64,000 nucleotides of DNA, taken from Triticum aestivum (Eukaryota; Streptophyta; Magnoliopsida; Poales; Poaceae). A program made the position numbers and the translations under genes. The stretch covers positions 255,386,989 through 255,450,988 of the forward strand of contig NC_057804.1 of NCBI RefSeq assembly GCF_018294505.1, given 5' to 3'. This document shows positions 23,276 to 34,658 of this stretch, one piece after another. Each line of letters opens with the position of its first letter. Position 1 is the first letter of the stretch. Under the pieces are notes generated by a model that was given only the letters and a program-made list of their open reading frames with translations, was not told the origin of the DNA and did not search any database.

Positions 23276-24833
23276 AGCATCCCCAAGCTTAATTCTTGCT
23301 TGTCCTCGAGTAGGTAAATGATAAAAACAGAATTTTTATGTGGAATGCTACCTAAAATGTTTATCAATGTAATATTTCTTTTTTTGGCATGAATATTCAG
23401 ATCCATAAGATTCAAAAATAGTTTAATATTGATATAAAAACAATAATGCTTCATGCATACTAATAAAGCAATCATGTCTTCTCAAAATATCATGGCTAAA
23501 GAAAGTTATCCCTACAAAATTATATAATCTTGTCATGTTCTATCTTCAACACACAAAGTATTTATCATGCACAACCCCGATGACAAGCCAAGCAATTGTT
23601 TCATACTTTTGACGTTCTCTAACTTTTTCAACTTTCACGCAATACATGAGCATGAGCCATGGATATAGCACTATAGGTGGAATAAAATATGATGGTGGAG
23701 GTTGTGTGGAGAAGACAAAAAAGGAGAAGGTCTCACATTGACGAGGCTAATCAATGGGCCTTGGAGATTCCCATCAATTGATGTCAATGCAAGGAGTAGG
23801 GATTGCCATGCAACGGATGCGCTAGATCTATAAGTGTATCAAAGCTCAAAAGAAAACTAAGTGGGTGTGCATCCAACTCGCTTGCTCACGAAGACCTAGG
23901 GCATTTTGAGGAAGCCCATCATTGGAATATGTCAGCCAAGTTCTATAATGAAAATTCCCACTAGTAATATATGAACATGACAAAATAGGAGACTCTATCA
24001 TGAAGAACATGGTGCTACTTTGAAGCACAAGTGTGGAAAAGGATTGTAACAGTGTCCCTTCTCTCTTTTTCTCTCATTTTAATTTTTTATTTAATTTTTT
24101 TCTTTTTTTCCTTTTTGGGTTCTTTGGCCTCTTTTTTGGGGGCTATTTGGCCTCTTTTATTTATTTAAGTCCGGAGTCTCATCCGACTTGTGGGGGAATC
24201 ATGGTCTCCATCATCCTTTCCTCACATGGGACAATGCTCTAATAATGATGATCATCACACTTTTATTTACTTACAACTCAATACTAGAACAAAGATATGA
24301 CTCTATATGAATGCTTCATGCATATGAAAGCACTATGACACTGATGGTGTGTGTCATAATAAAACGGAACAGTGGATGTTGCATGGTAGTATATCTCGGA
24401 ATGGCTATGGGAATGCCATAATAGGTAGGTATGGTGGATATTTTGAGGAAGATATAACGTGGCTTATGTGTGAAAGAGCATATCATATCGCGGGGTTTGG
24501 ATGCACCGGAAAAGTTTGCACCATCTCTCAAGGTGACAAAGGGCAAAGTGCGGTACCGAAGAGGCTAGCAACAGTGGAAGGGTGAGAGTGTGTATAATCC
24601 ATGGACTCGACATTAGTAGTAAAGAACTCACATACTTATTGCAAAAGTTTATTAGCTGTCGAAACGAACTACTAATATGCATGCTCCTAGGGCATAGATT
24701 GGTAGGAAAAGACCATCGCTCGTCCCTGACTGCCACTCATAAGAAAGATAATAAAAAATAAATCATGCTCCAACTTCATCGCATAACTAGAGACCATATG
24801 TGCATGCTTCGGGAATCACAAACCTTAACACAA
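23276..24833 (-). mobile_element. 3' internal part of Sabrina-like element B, truncated
   Basis: Starts with the polypurine tract AAGCTTGGGGATGC (minus strand, 23290-23277) and continues through sequence homologous to 2666-4060 of element A. There is no coding capacity. Homology stops abruptly at about 24833, where unrelated DNA begins, so the gag-like ORF and the 5' LTR of this copy are missing. Confidence 0.75.
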
Positions 24834-26878
24834 ACTAGATCATGACGGAGCGCGTTGCTGTGCCCGTTCATTTTGTCAATAGAATGGTTAGAACTCAGAA
24901 AAATGTATTGATATATTTTATAATTGATTGATGTTAAATTATTATCATACATGATTTATCACCAACCTATGTTGTTTTTCTTTTTGCGGGAAACATGTGC
25001 TATTTATTATTAGCAATTGAATGAAAACAATGTAACCAACGCTCTGGCCTTCATAGTATTTTATTTTGTAAAGAGCAAGAAAAAAGCAACAACATTTGAA
25101 ATACCTAAGACAATTTGCCGCATAGATAACACAAGCTCAGGCACAAATGAGTGAAATGACCAATTACTTGGCATATATCACATGAGTATAGACATCAATG
25201 AGGAACAATTTCACTAAATATATGGACAAACACAATCTGTTCTAAATATGCAAACAATGAAGTGAGGTACTCCATGTACAACATTAGAACACCGGTTCAT
25301 GTAATAGAATAGACATGTCATAATTTAGCAACCAAGGTGATGTTTCCCAACAATTTCTATCGAATAGCATGGAAAGCCAAATAAGGCTACAATTGCACAA
25401 TGTGGTAATTAGGATGGAACAAATGTCACAAACTTGCAATAGGTATACTATGCATATCACATTTAGGTACATTCTGTATTTCCGTTTTTTACCTTTAAAG
25501 GTCAATGAATATGGGGATTCATCTCCCAGCTGTAGCACTTCAATATATTGTCAGTTGTACACTTAAACGACAATCGTCCTAATAAAATTATCTAGTGTCC
25601 TTGCCTATGCTCCTTTCATGAACTGTTCATATGCCATCACAGCTGAAGTCAACTACTTAATGGTGTATGCATGTTTGTCACTTTTTTGGGCATAATTATT
25701 TTCAGATATCTGGCACTCGTCCAATCACAAAGAATGAAAACTCACATTTATTCCGTAACAAGCGTGTGCAATATAAATATAAACAAAGACCAATAGCTCG
25801 TAAAAAACAATAACAACATACAGTGATTTTGCAGATTACATGCCGAAGAATTTAGATAAATGTGAGGGTGTTCACTTCCTTCCATAACAGTGATATCATT
25901 GTTGCTATAGACATTGTCCATAAGGTCGTGCTAAAGGAGTTTATGGCACAATAGGTAGTACAAAAGTAAGAGACCATATAGAAAATGTGATTTCAAATTG
26001 AATTATGTAGAATTGCATAGCACATGATACCTTCATCTAACATTGTGGCCTTATCGATTTACAAAATCTAATATGCCTGATTGGATACCAGATTCCAAAT
26101 GTCCTTGATGTGAAGACATCCTTAATGGTTTAGTTCTATACTCTGCACTCTTAAATGCAATAGACTGAGCATATTTGTTGGAAGGAACAAAGATAAATAA
26201 TTACAAGGAATAAACAAAGCTAACCTCCTAAAGCCATGTACAAACTTCAGTGAGGGAAGCGTGCAACTAATCAAACCACACCTCTGTTCGTCATTAAATC
26301 CCATGCGGGATAAAAATAAATAGATCCTGCGGCTACAAATGCCTATTAGTGCAGATCGGGTGACCGAAATTATGGACTGCGTGTTGGAAGAGTCACCACA
26401 GCGGCTTTTGCTTGGACCCATGACTGTGAAGGTGGCGATTGCATCAACACTAACAATGTTATAAATGGTACACAAATTTTAGTTATCATACATGACTAAC
26501 CAATACCAAATTGGAAGAAAGTTGACTGAATTACCATGTCCACTTCGTCCATGGCCGAAGGAGCATGCACACATGAAGAACACTAAGCTTCATTCTTGGC
26601 TTTGACTGTGTGCCTCTGCTACTTAGAAATTGGATGTACATGCAGATAGAAATGGTAATACAGCAAGGAACCTTCCCAATTACATGACTTGAAAATCAAA
26701 TGTCCACATTAGAATCCCCATATGTGAAACTGAATCTGCATGGCATAAAGAAATACTTGCTTAATTGACCTAAAGATTAGTATTGTAAATAAGAAAGTCA
26801 ACCACAATAACATGTACCAAAAAATCTTATATCTGAGATGAATAGGGAAGGGAAACATGGATGCTTACTGATCACCGG
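24834..26878. other. Unclassified AT-rich stretch, possible non-autonomous transposon
   Basis: Begins ACTAGATCATGACGGAGCGC and is AT-rich to the LTR at 26879. I see no LTR, no clear inverted repeats and no transposase. One minus-strand segment (about 26250-26440) has an open frame of about 65 codons (AIATFTVMGPSKSRCG...) bounded by possible splice sites. A short ATG-GAC-GAA-GTG-GAC-ATG|GT stretch lies upstream at about 26536-26553. The obvious splice of the two gives a stop. It may be a decayed gene or a transposon carrying gene pieces; I cannot name it. Confidence 0.35.
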
Positions 26879-27360
26879 TGTTGGGGATATAACCCCACGG
26901 TGTGACCCGCCCAGGAGGGGCCGGTTACGCTGTTGGTGACTCATAATGAAGCATGAGTAGGCCCAAGAAGCCAAGACGTGAAGCCTGCAGGCGGCTTAGG
27001 AAGCGGGTCGACTGAAGGCCCAAGACCCAGAGATGGTGCAAGACCTGGAGGTGTAAGCCGCCCAATAGTGACTTGCCTAGTGAGGCAAGGCGATTTAGAA
27101 CCAAGATTGGTCACAGAGTATGACCCGACCTGGACTCTTGTAAGCCTAGGGCCTCGACTTGTGTATATAAAGGCGAGACCCTGCGGCGGGTTAATTCAAG
27201 TTACAATCAATCGATAGCTAGGTTAAGCGATTCCGCTCCCTTGTAATCGATACTCAATCAATACAACACAAAGCAGGACATAGGCTTTTACCTCGTTGGT
27301 GAGGGGCCGAACCTGAGTAAACTCGTGTGTCTCTCGTCCCGCTTAACCCCTTTAAGCTAA
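26879..27360 (+). mobile_element. 5' LTR of Gypsy element C, first part
   Basis: Starts TGTTGGGGATATAACCCC and runs to 27360, where a MULE interrupts it. The missing end (about 67 bp) is found at 55902-55968 and leads into a primer site and a gag region on the same strand. The whole LTR is thus about 550 bp. A TATA box is at 27164-27170. The wording near the end (gtctctcgtcccgcttaacc) is familiar from Triticeae Gypsy LTRs. Confidence 0.8.
27164..27170 (+). promoter_or_regulatory. TATA box in LTR of element C
   Basis: TATATAA in the context gtgtatataaagg, about 285 bp from the LTR start and in the same orientation as the element. Confidence 0.65.
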
Positions 27361-27527
27361 GGGGTTTTTACATTTGTGCCCCTGATTCCTTAGCCACACT
27401 CATCCATCCCCAAGCTCTTAATGTTTGCTCAGTTTTCCCCACTCTCTTGTCCGAAACCCTCATAAATGGTCACAAAAAGTGGATGCCGTTGGGTCAGTGC
27501 TTTGACCATTAACTCTGACGAGTGGGG
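27361..27527 (+). repeat. Left terminal inverted repeat of the MULE
   Basis: About 167 bp, from GGGGTTTTTACAT to ...TTAACTCTGACGAGTGGGG. It matches the reverse complement of 55727-55891 with scattered substitutions and small gaps. Confidence 0.8.
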
Positions 27528-28089
27528 CCGTGCTGGATTGTGTCACCCATTGGACCTGACAAGTGGGGCAGCCTTGGACGGTGGCGCTATTCGATCGTTG
27601 GACCGTGGTTTCATTGGACTGTTGGGCCGTTGCATGAAATGCCTGCACATGCCGCCACGATAGAAGCATGCAACGCATGCTAGCCTGCTATGCATGCATG
27701 CAGCTAGCCTTCCTGCATGCGCTGATGCATGCCGACCGAGCCGCTTTCGTGTACGCCAGCCGCCACGGATGTAGCGACGGTCACTACCTGCACGCGCCGA
27801 TGCTTGTCTCCTCGATTTAGAACATCATTTGATCCTTTTCGATCCACTCATATATGCACCCATTTTGCTACGGGAAATAAATTGAACAATATTTTTGTAT
27901 TATTTTTGGCTGCATGCACTAGGTGACTACATATCTTAATTCTTTGTGGCTTCCTCGACATGGTGCTGGCTTGTGTAGCTATGGAAGCACTAGGTGCTTA
28001 CGAACAAAGTGAGCTCTCTCAATATACAATCAATAATTCAGAAAAAAGTAAACTAGCAAGAACTTAATTGTAGGATAGATAGAAAACTT
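27528..28089. other. MULE subterminal region with CATGCA cluster
   Basis: Non-coding. Between 27664 and 27735 the motif CATGC(A) occurs at least five times, including TATGCATGCATGCAGC. CATGCA is the RY element recognised by plant B3 factors; whether it is used here is unknown. The rest is unremarkable. Confidence 0.5.
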
Positions 28090-28505
28090 AATAATAGAAC
28101 TTAATAACATAACATAGATAGGGCCAATAAGCCCAGACCACGATCATATAGTTCAATTACAACTTAATAACATAACATAGACTCAAAAAAGGAACAAAAA
28201 TAGAGGGTTCTAAACCCTAGCCGCCGCCTTCTCCACCTCGCTCCTCCTCGCTTCTCTGGGTGCCCATCACTACTCCTCTGCGGTGTTGTCGATGGGATAC
28301 GGCAGAGTGTGCATGCGCGACACGATGGGGAAGATGTTGTACTCCGTGAAGATGTTGTGGGTGGTGAAAGCGATGAACTCGCAGCCACACCAAAACACGG
28401 GACCGAGGAGGTAGATGGCGTCGAAGGGGTTGGTGAAGTGGGCAAGGATAGCAACCACCACCCAGTTTTGGATGACCTCCTCGGCCCAGAACATCCTTGG
28501 AGATC
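28090..28505 (-). pseudogene. 3' end of a captured membrane-protein gene
   Basis: The minus frame from 28494 reads FWAEEVIQNWVVVAILAHFT, then NPFDAIYLLGPVFWCGCEFIA, then ...PIDNTAEE and a stop at 28270. It is a hydrophobic, Trp/Phe-rich tail of about 74 residues with two likely membrane segments (about residues 8-22 and 26-45). AT-rich sequence that could be a 3' untranslated region continues to about 28090. The fragment is fused at about 28505 to a retroelement protease and cannot be expressed properly. I do not recognise the parent protein. Its composition is that of a real host protein rather than a transposon one, and it sits inside the MULE, so capture by the MULE is the likely origin. 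Confidence 0.45.
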
Positions 28506-29849
28506 AATATCCGAGTTACCAAGAACCATTGGGGAGGAAAGGAACTTGTAGTCGCCCAACGTGATAGTAACATCTGGCACCTCCAGACTAGCACTCAAAC
28601 GTTTGCCAGGAGAAACGATATCCATTTGTTTACCCAAATGAGAAGAAATGAACTCATGCTTGGTAAAAAATGGCTTTGACATGAAACAATGCGATGCACC
28701 CGTGTCAAAAAGAACTCTTGCAGGAATATCATTAACAGGAAGGTTACCCATGATGACATCTGAAGAATCCTCTGCCTGAGCTGCGTTCATCAAATTGACC
28801 TTGGCATGCTTGGGGTTATGCTTGACCACAGCTGTATTTGCCGATCTGACAGGAGGAGGAGGAGGAAGACGCCTCTGGTTGAAACACTTGTTGGCATAGT
28901 GACCCTTCTGTTGGCACTTGTTGCACGTGACCTCTGAAAGCGGACGGTGATACGGAGCACTCGATCTTGGAACTTGAGATGAAGTCTTGTTCTGAAAGCC
29001 AGGGTTGGGAGGGTGGGAAGAACCACTACCACCTTTGCTCTTCTGCTGATACGGCTGACGGAACGGAGGAGGAGGAAGCCAGAACTTCTGCTGCTTGGTC
29101 ACTTGAGTAGAGGAAGAAGGAGTAACATCTCTGACTCGCTTCTTGGAAGCATCACACCTCAACTGAGCAGCCTCTTGCTTCAGTGCCATGTTGTAGAACT
29201 CATCGTACCTCAAGGGCTCGAAGAGAACAAGAGCGAGCTGAATATCTTCTCTGAGACCACCCCTGAACTGATATATCATGCTTTTCTCATCAGGGACGTC
29301 CTGCTTGGCAAAGCGGGCGAGCTTCTGGAACAATTTGTTGTAGTCATAGATAGACAAAGAGCCTTGCTTCAGATTGCGGAAATCCTCACGCTTGCTTTCA
29401 GTCACGCTCTGGGGAATATGATGAGCTCGGAAATCTCGACGGAAATCATCCCAAGTGATAACACATCCACCTCTGGAGTCCTTGTACTGCTGGAACCATT
29501 CTGCAGCTTGATCTTTGAGTTGGAAGGAAGCGAACTTGACAAAGTCCTCAGGCCTGACGTTATTGCACTCAAAATGCTTACACATATCCACAAGCCAATC
29601 GTCAGCATCGGTTGCCTCAACACAATTGCTGAAAGTCTTTGTCCCGTTAGCAAGGAACTGGTTGAGTGTAGCAAAGTGACTCTGATTGCTGCCTTGATTC
29701 CCATGACTGCCTTGATTGCGCTCTTGAAGAATTTGCATGATCAGCTGTGTGTTTGCATTGGTTGCGGCCATCACAGCTTGCCATGCCGCCGGAGGAGGTG
29801 GAGGTGGTGGCGCATCAGGATTTGGAGTTGTGCGCGTTGGAGGAGCCAT
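28506..29849 (-). pseudogene. gag-protease of a truncated Gypsy chromovirus
   Basis: Starts at ATG 29849 (MAPPTRTTPNPDAPP...). Domains in order: Pro-rich N-terminus; a gag domain at about residues 55-190 (WLVDMCKHFECN, VKFASFQLKDQAAEWF, FRRDFRAHHIP); a basic Pro/Gly linker; one CCHC zinc knuckle CNKCQQKGHYANKC; then an aspartic protease with the active site LFDTGASHCFM. The wording is that of plant chromoviruses. The frame is open for about 448 codons, but it leaves retroelement sequence after GNSDIDL at about 28505 and enters the membrane-protein fragment. Reverse transcriptase, RNase H and integrase are all gone. Gag would package RNA and protease would mature it; in this copy neither can support movement. 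Confidence 0.85.
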
Positions 29850-30759
29850 CCTGAAGAGGTTGACCACCATTAGCACATTGACGGATAAATATTGAAGCTG
29901 AATCCAACGGAATGAAAATTGTAACATATAGTCTTCACATCCGAACAAAATGAACGAATGCATTCCTCTTGAAATGGTCACATATCCATAAATTGAGAAG
30001 CCACGTAGAATTAAGGTAGAGAAATAAATCAACAAGGTACGGATCAAGAACGAATAATCGGTAAGAAATCCCAATCTCAAACCAATATCCGTGGAAGAAG
30101 AACTAGAGCTACTAGAATTCCCACCTATGAAACTCCCAAACCTTTCCGCTTATGCAATCAGGTGTTGGGGATACAGGGGAAGCATAATATCTCACCCAAA
30201 CTAGCAAATCCTACATCCAGCTGTATCCATCCTTCAACACATAACCAAGAAACCTTCGGAAACCATCTACCTCAACCTTCGAAAAGCATCCGTTATACAA
30301 GTTATGGCGATACTCCCGAACTCCCGCCCCAGTACTGGGTGGCGTCGAGGTTATCTCACCAACGAACTGCATAAAAGAGATTTTCGATGTCGGCGTACTA
30401 GACTCAGGTATTCCAGAACTGAAACGATAAAATTTATGATGACAACACCTCAGAGCTCAACTCCCCGGGACACTTCCACTAAACCCCTGACAGGAGGCAC
30501 CAAGACAATGTTCTCATCATAAAACCATCGGAACGATTCCAAGATACCCGCGTGATCCTAAATTTTTTTTAGTGAAATTTGAGAAGAGAAGAGTCAAAAC
30601 TCTACGTCAGGATGCCTTACCAGAGCGATGAGGAGACTAGGAAGTAAAAAGAATTCCTAAACTCTCCGATATATAATTCCTAAAAGACTCAAAACATTTT
30701 TCTAGACACAACTCGGCCGCTAAAAACGATCAAGCAATGGGGCTCCTAAGGTCGGGGAA
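29850..30759 (-). other. Leader of the truncated Gypsy element
   Basis: Lies between the primer site and gag. The gag frame stays open upstream to 30080, but the MAPPTRT start fits the family better. Nothing else recognised. Confidence 0.5.
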
Positions 30760-30775
30760 GGCTCTGATACCAACT
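30760..30775 (-). other. Primer binding site of the truncated Gypsy element
   Basis: On the minus strand AGTTGGTATCAGAGCC directly follows the LTR end; TTGGTATCAGAGCC is the standard methionine-tRNA type site. Confidence 0.85.
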
Positions 30776-33700
30776 TGTAACACCCTCGATGCGACTATAG
30801 CTCCCACGTGTCGAGGCACGACTTAGAGACATAATCGCATTGAAGGCATATGTTGCAAGTTAGGCAATCTTCACAAACATCCCATGTAATGTAATAATAA
30901 AAGGGGAGATAACATAGTTGGCTTACAATCGCCACGTCAATCAAGTACATAAATAACATTACATCATCGATACACTCAAGGCCCGACTACGGCGCCAAAA
31001 TAAAGGAGAACCCAACATGCGACAACGGTCCCAATCATCCCCAACTGGGCACCACTACTAATCATCGGGAAAGGAAACATAGTATCATTGTGAGTCTTCG
31101 TCGAACTCCCACTTAAGCTCATACGCATCTCCTGGAGCGGAATCATCAGGCCCTGCATCTGGTGTAATAGTAATCTGTGAGCCACAGGGACTCAGCAATC
31201 TCGCACCCTCGCGATCAAGACTATTTAAGCTTATGGGTATGGCAAGGTAAAATATGAGTGGAGCTGCAGCAAGCGACTAGCAAGTATGGTGGCTAACTTA
31301 TTCGCAAAAGAGAGCGAGAAGAGGAGGCAAAGCATGAGCGAGAAACTAGAGAGCAACCTGCGCAAACATTACTCCAACACTGTGTCCACTTCCCGGACTC
31401 CGCCGAGAAGAGGCCATCACGGTAACACACTCAGTTGGATTATTTTAATTTAATTAAGGTTCAAGTTATCTACAACCAGACATTAACAAATTCCCATCTG
31501 CCCATAACCGTGGGCACGGCTTTCGAAAGTTCAATCCCTGCAGGGGAGTCCCAACTTAGCCCATGACAAGCTCTCATGGTCAACGAAGGAATAGACCTCC
31601 TCCCAAGACGTTCCGATCAGACTCGGTATCTCGGTAATTCAAGACACTTCGACAGGTTAAAACAAGACCAACAACACCGCCCGAATGTGCCGACAAATCC
31701 TGATAGGAGCTGCACATATCTCGTTCTCAGGGCACACTCAGATAGGTCAAGCTACGAGTAAAACCAACCCTCAAGTTTCCCCGAGGTGGCCCCGCAGGCT
31801 GCCCGGTTCGGACCAACACTCAGAGGGAGCACTGGCCCGGGGGGGGGGGGTTAAAATAAGATGACCCTCGGGCTCCGGTAACCCAAGGGAAAAAGAGGCT
31901 AGGTGGCGAATGGTAAAACCAAGGTTGGGCATTGCTGTAAAAGCTTTAATCAAGGCGAACTATCAAGGGGTTCCCATTATAACCCAACCGCGTAAGGAAC
32001 GCAAAATCCGGGAACATAACACCGATATGACGGAAACTAGGGCGGCAAGAGTGGAACAAAACACTAGGCGAGAGGCCGAGCCTTCCACCCTTTACCAAGT
32101 ATATAGATGCATTAAGATAACATAGCAATATAATGATATCCCAACAAGTAAATAAATGATGTTCCAACAAGGGACGGCCTCCAATCTTCACATGCAACTA
32201 GCAATGCTATAAGAGGGGGGCTGAGCAAAGCGGTAACATAGCCAATCAACGGTTTGCTAGGACAATGGTGGGTTAGAGGTTTGACATGGAAATTTGGGAT
32301 GCTTTCAAGCAAGTGGTAGGCATCGTAGCAATGGCATAGCAAAAGAGCGAGCAAACTAGATAGCAAAGATAGTAGTGATTTCGAGGGTACGATCATCTTG
32401 CCTGCACAGTTGTCAGAGTTGACTGGATCCTCAAGAGCAAACTCAACGGGCTCCTCGTTAGCGAACTCATCTCCCGGCTCTACCCAAACAAGACAGACAA
32501 GCAACAAGGATACAATCAACCACGTGCAAGACCAAGCAATATGATGAAATGATGATATGCTATGCGGGATGCGATGCGGGATGCAAAATGCAAGATATGA
32601 CAGGAAATGCATGAACCTGGCCTCAACTTGGAATTCCAATGGTGCCACTGGAAAGATGAGATGAAATCGCTTGAAAACGATATAAAGAACGCCAGAATCG
32701 GAGTTACGGTTTGGAAATGGCAAGCGTTTCAAAAATGACACCGGCCTGCGATTTACAGCAAGTAGGCATCAAAATGCGATGAGATGAACATGCTACAGCC
32801 ACCAAACATGACAATAAAATACATGGCAGGGATGCACACAAGATGCTTAACAAAAGTCTAGCACTGAGCTACGGCCAATTCATCCATTAACAGGTTCAAA
32901 CAAGCATGGCAAAAACGCAAATGGTAGAACAGATCTCAGACTTAGTGAAATTAACACTTGTCTGGAATTTCAGATCATATAGCCCTCTTCGGAGCAACAA
33001 AACAACTTGCTACAGGACCTGAACATGGCAAACAAAGGCATGGCATGGAGCTACTCAACAAGCTTAACAAAAGTCCCTTAGTGACCTTGAGCCAAAAGGG
33101 ATCACAAAATATAGTAACAAGCACACGAACATAGCAAAAACATAATCAATTTTCAGACTTAGTGAAAACTGGGACAGGCTGAAACATAACTCACGAAGGC
33201 ATGTTTACGAGCTCGATGCACTCACCACGGTGCAAGTCATGGCAAGACAAGCATACATCCCTTAAGAAGGCACAAAATACAAGCAAGACATGGCAAGAAC
33301 AATGGCATAGCATGCACGGATCAACTACAATAACATCGGCAAAATCGCAAACAAGTTGACGATCTGCCCAGATTCGCAACGAAGCAAAAGTAGAGCTCGA
33401 TTGACTCAAGCTAGGTTGCTCCATAATTGCAAACAAAGACATGGATGGATAGAGCACTACAAGATTAACAAAACTCCCTTACTGATCATCCTCAAAAGAG
33501 GCACGTATCACCAGGAAACAACAAGAACATATGGCATCATGAACTAAACAATCCCAGGACTTAGTGAAATTACTAAGTCCCTGAAAACAGAATTAGTAAG
33601 TGCACCTCTTTGCAAGCTTGCACAAGTCACCACACACATCCTAAAAATACATGGGTTGCACCTCTAGATAGATGACAAAACCCTTAACAAAACATATGAA

Positions 33701-34240
33701 GAACTCACGGGCATATCATGCACACAATAATCATGGCAAAAATAACAAAAGTGCTAAACGGAGTAACACATCTGACAATTAACTCAAGTAGCCCTCTTCC
33801 AACAGCATTTCGGGCATCAAGATGAGCTCAAATGAAAATGATGCAATGGAATGAAATGATGTACTCTCTGAGATGAACATTTTGATATTCTATATGCATG
33901 AATCAGAGCTACAGATGCAAAGTTACGGAGCCGCGAACAGGAGCATATGGACTGAAAATTTTAAGGACTTGGAGAAAAAAAAACCAGATCTAGGGTTCTT
34001 CGGCGGGCACGCGAACCGAGGCCGGATCTTGAACTCGCCGGAGCTTCTCACCGGAGTAGGAGGAAGAACTCGGTGAAGTCTCTTCCGGTGTGCTGCATGG
34101 CTGAGGGGTGTGAAGAAGAAGGAGAAGGGGTCGAATAACAAGAAGGGCAGATGGCAGAGGACGGGAGATAGGTGAGGGATGTGAGAGGAAGAATAATATG
34201 ATGGGTGGCTTAAATATCCGTAGTGTGATGTGTTATTTTG
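30776..34240 (-). mobile_element. 5' LTR of the truncated Gypsy element
   Basis: On the plus strand it begins TGTAACACCCTCGATGCG next to the primer site. It is a long LTR related to the solo LTR at 34659: both share the order of blocks, a run of G before 'taaaataa' (31840-31850 here, 35711-35723 there) and repeated 'catggcaa'-rich AT sequence. A TATA-like ATATTTAAG (minus) lies at 34210-34218, just upstream of a GC-richer leader (33980-34110). The outer U3 edge is not clear; homology is lost after about 34240. Confidence 0.7.
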
Positions 34241-34653
34241 TCGTGGCAGTAATGGGTCAAATGTGAACTAGCTCATTTTCACACCCACCATGGCATCGGG
34301 AACTCAATCCTGTAGGTGCAATCAAAACAAGGGTCAAGCACAACCAATGGAGAATGGTGGGCAAGCAAGGGTCAATCCTGTAGGTGCTTGCCCAACCGGT
34401 TTCATTTTGGGCCCAATAACTATGTTTTTTTTCGTGGAGTCAATGGTGGGCAAGAACAACAAATGGAGAATATCTCTTGGATCGCCCCACGATCCATTGA
34501 TGTGGAGCCGTCCATCTGATCCAATAGCATGGAGCCTGCATGCAGCCAACCCTTCTAGAAGACCACATTTGAGGGATGTCGCTTGGCACTAGTGTATGAC
34601 GGACGACTGATGTTCGGAGCTAGGGTTAGGCGAAACCCCGCAGGGTTTAGAGG
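34241..34653. other. Unassigned stretch beside the LTR
   Basis: About 400 bp, either the divergent U3 end of the LTR to its left or MULE sequence. It contains the direct repeat CAATCCTGTAGGTGC at 34305-34319 and 34374-34388. No gene seen. Confidence 0.35.
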
Positions 34654-34658
34654 TGTTT

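Noticed and set aside
2666..24833. Elements A and B as two ends of one Sabrina-like element
   Set aside because: Both contain the same internal segment (2666-4060 and 23410-24833), so they must be separate copies.
24834..24870. Start of a Helitron
   Set aside because: The sequence starts ACTAG, not TC; no CTRR end with a hairpin was found near 26,870.
28164..28500. In-frame C-terminal extension of the gag-protease ORF as a real domain
   Set aside because: The extension is the out-of-frame reading of the membrane-protein fragment (Ser/Pro/Thr low complexity).
29013..29873. 286-codon plus-strand ORF
   Set aside because: Shadow of the gag region on the minus strand; no domain of its own.
34590..34610. 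CACTAGTG as the end of a CACTA transposon, also CACTAG at 55730
   Set aside because: No matching inverted end and no 3-bp duplication could be found; at 55730 the word lies at the inner edge of the MULE terminal repeat.
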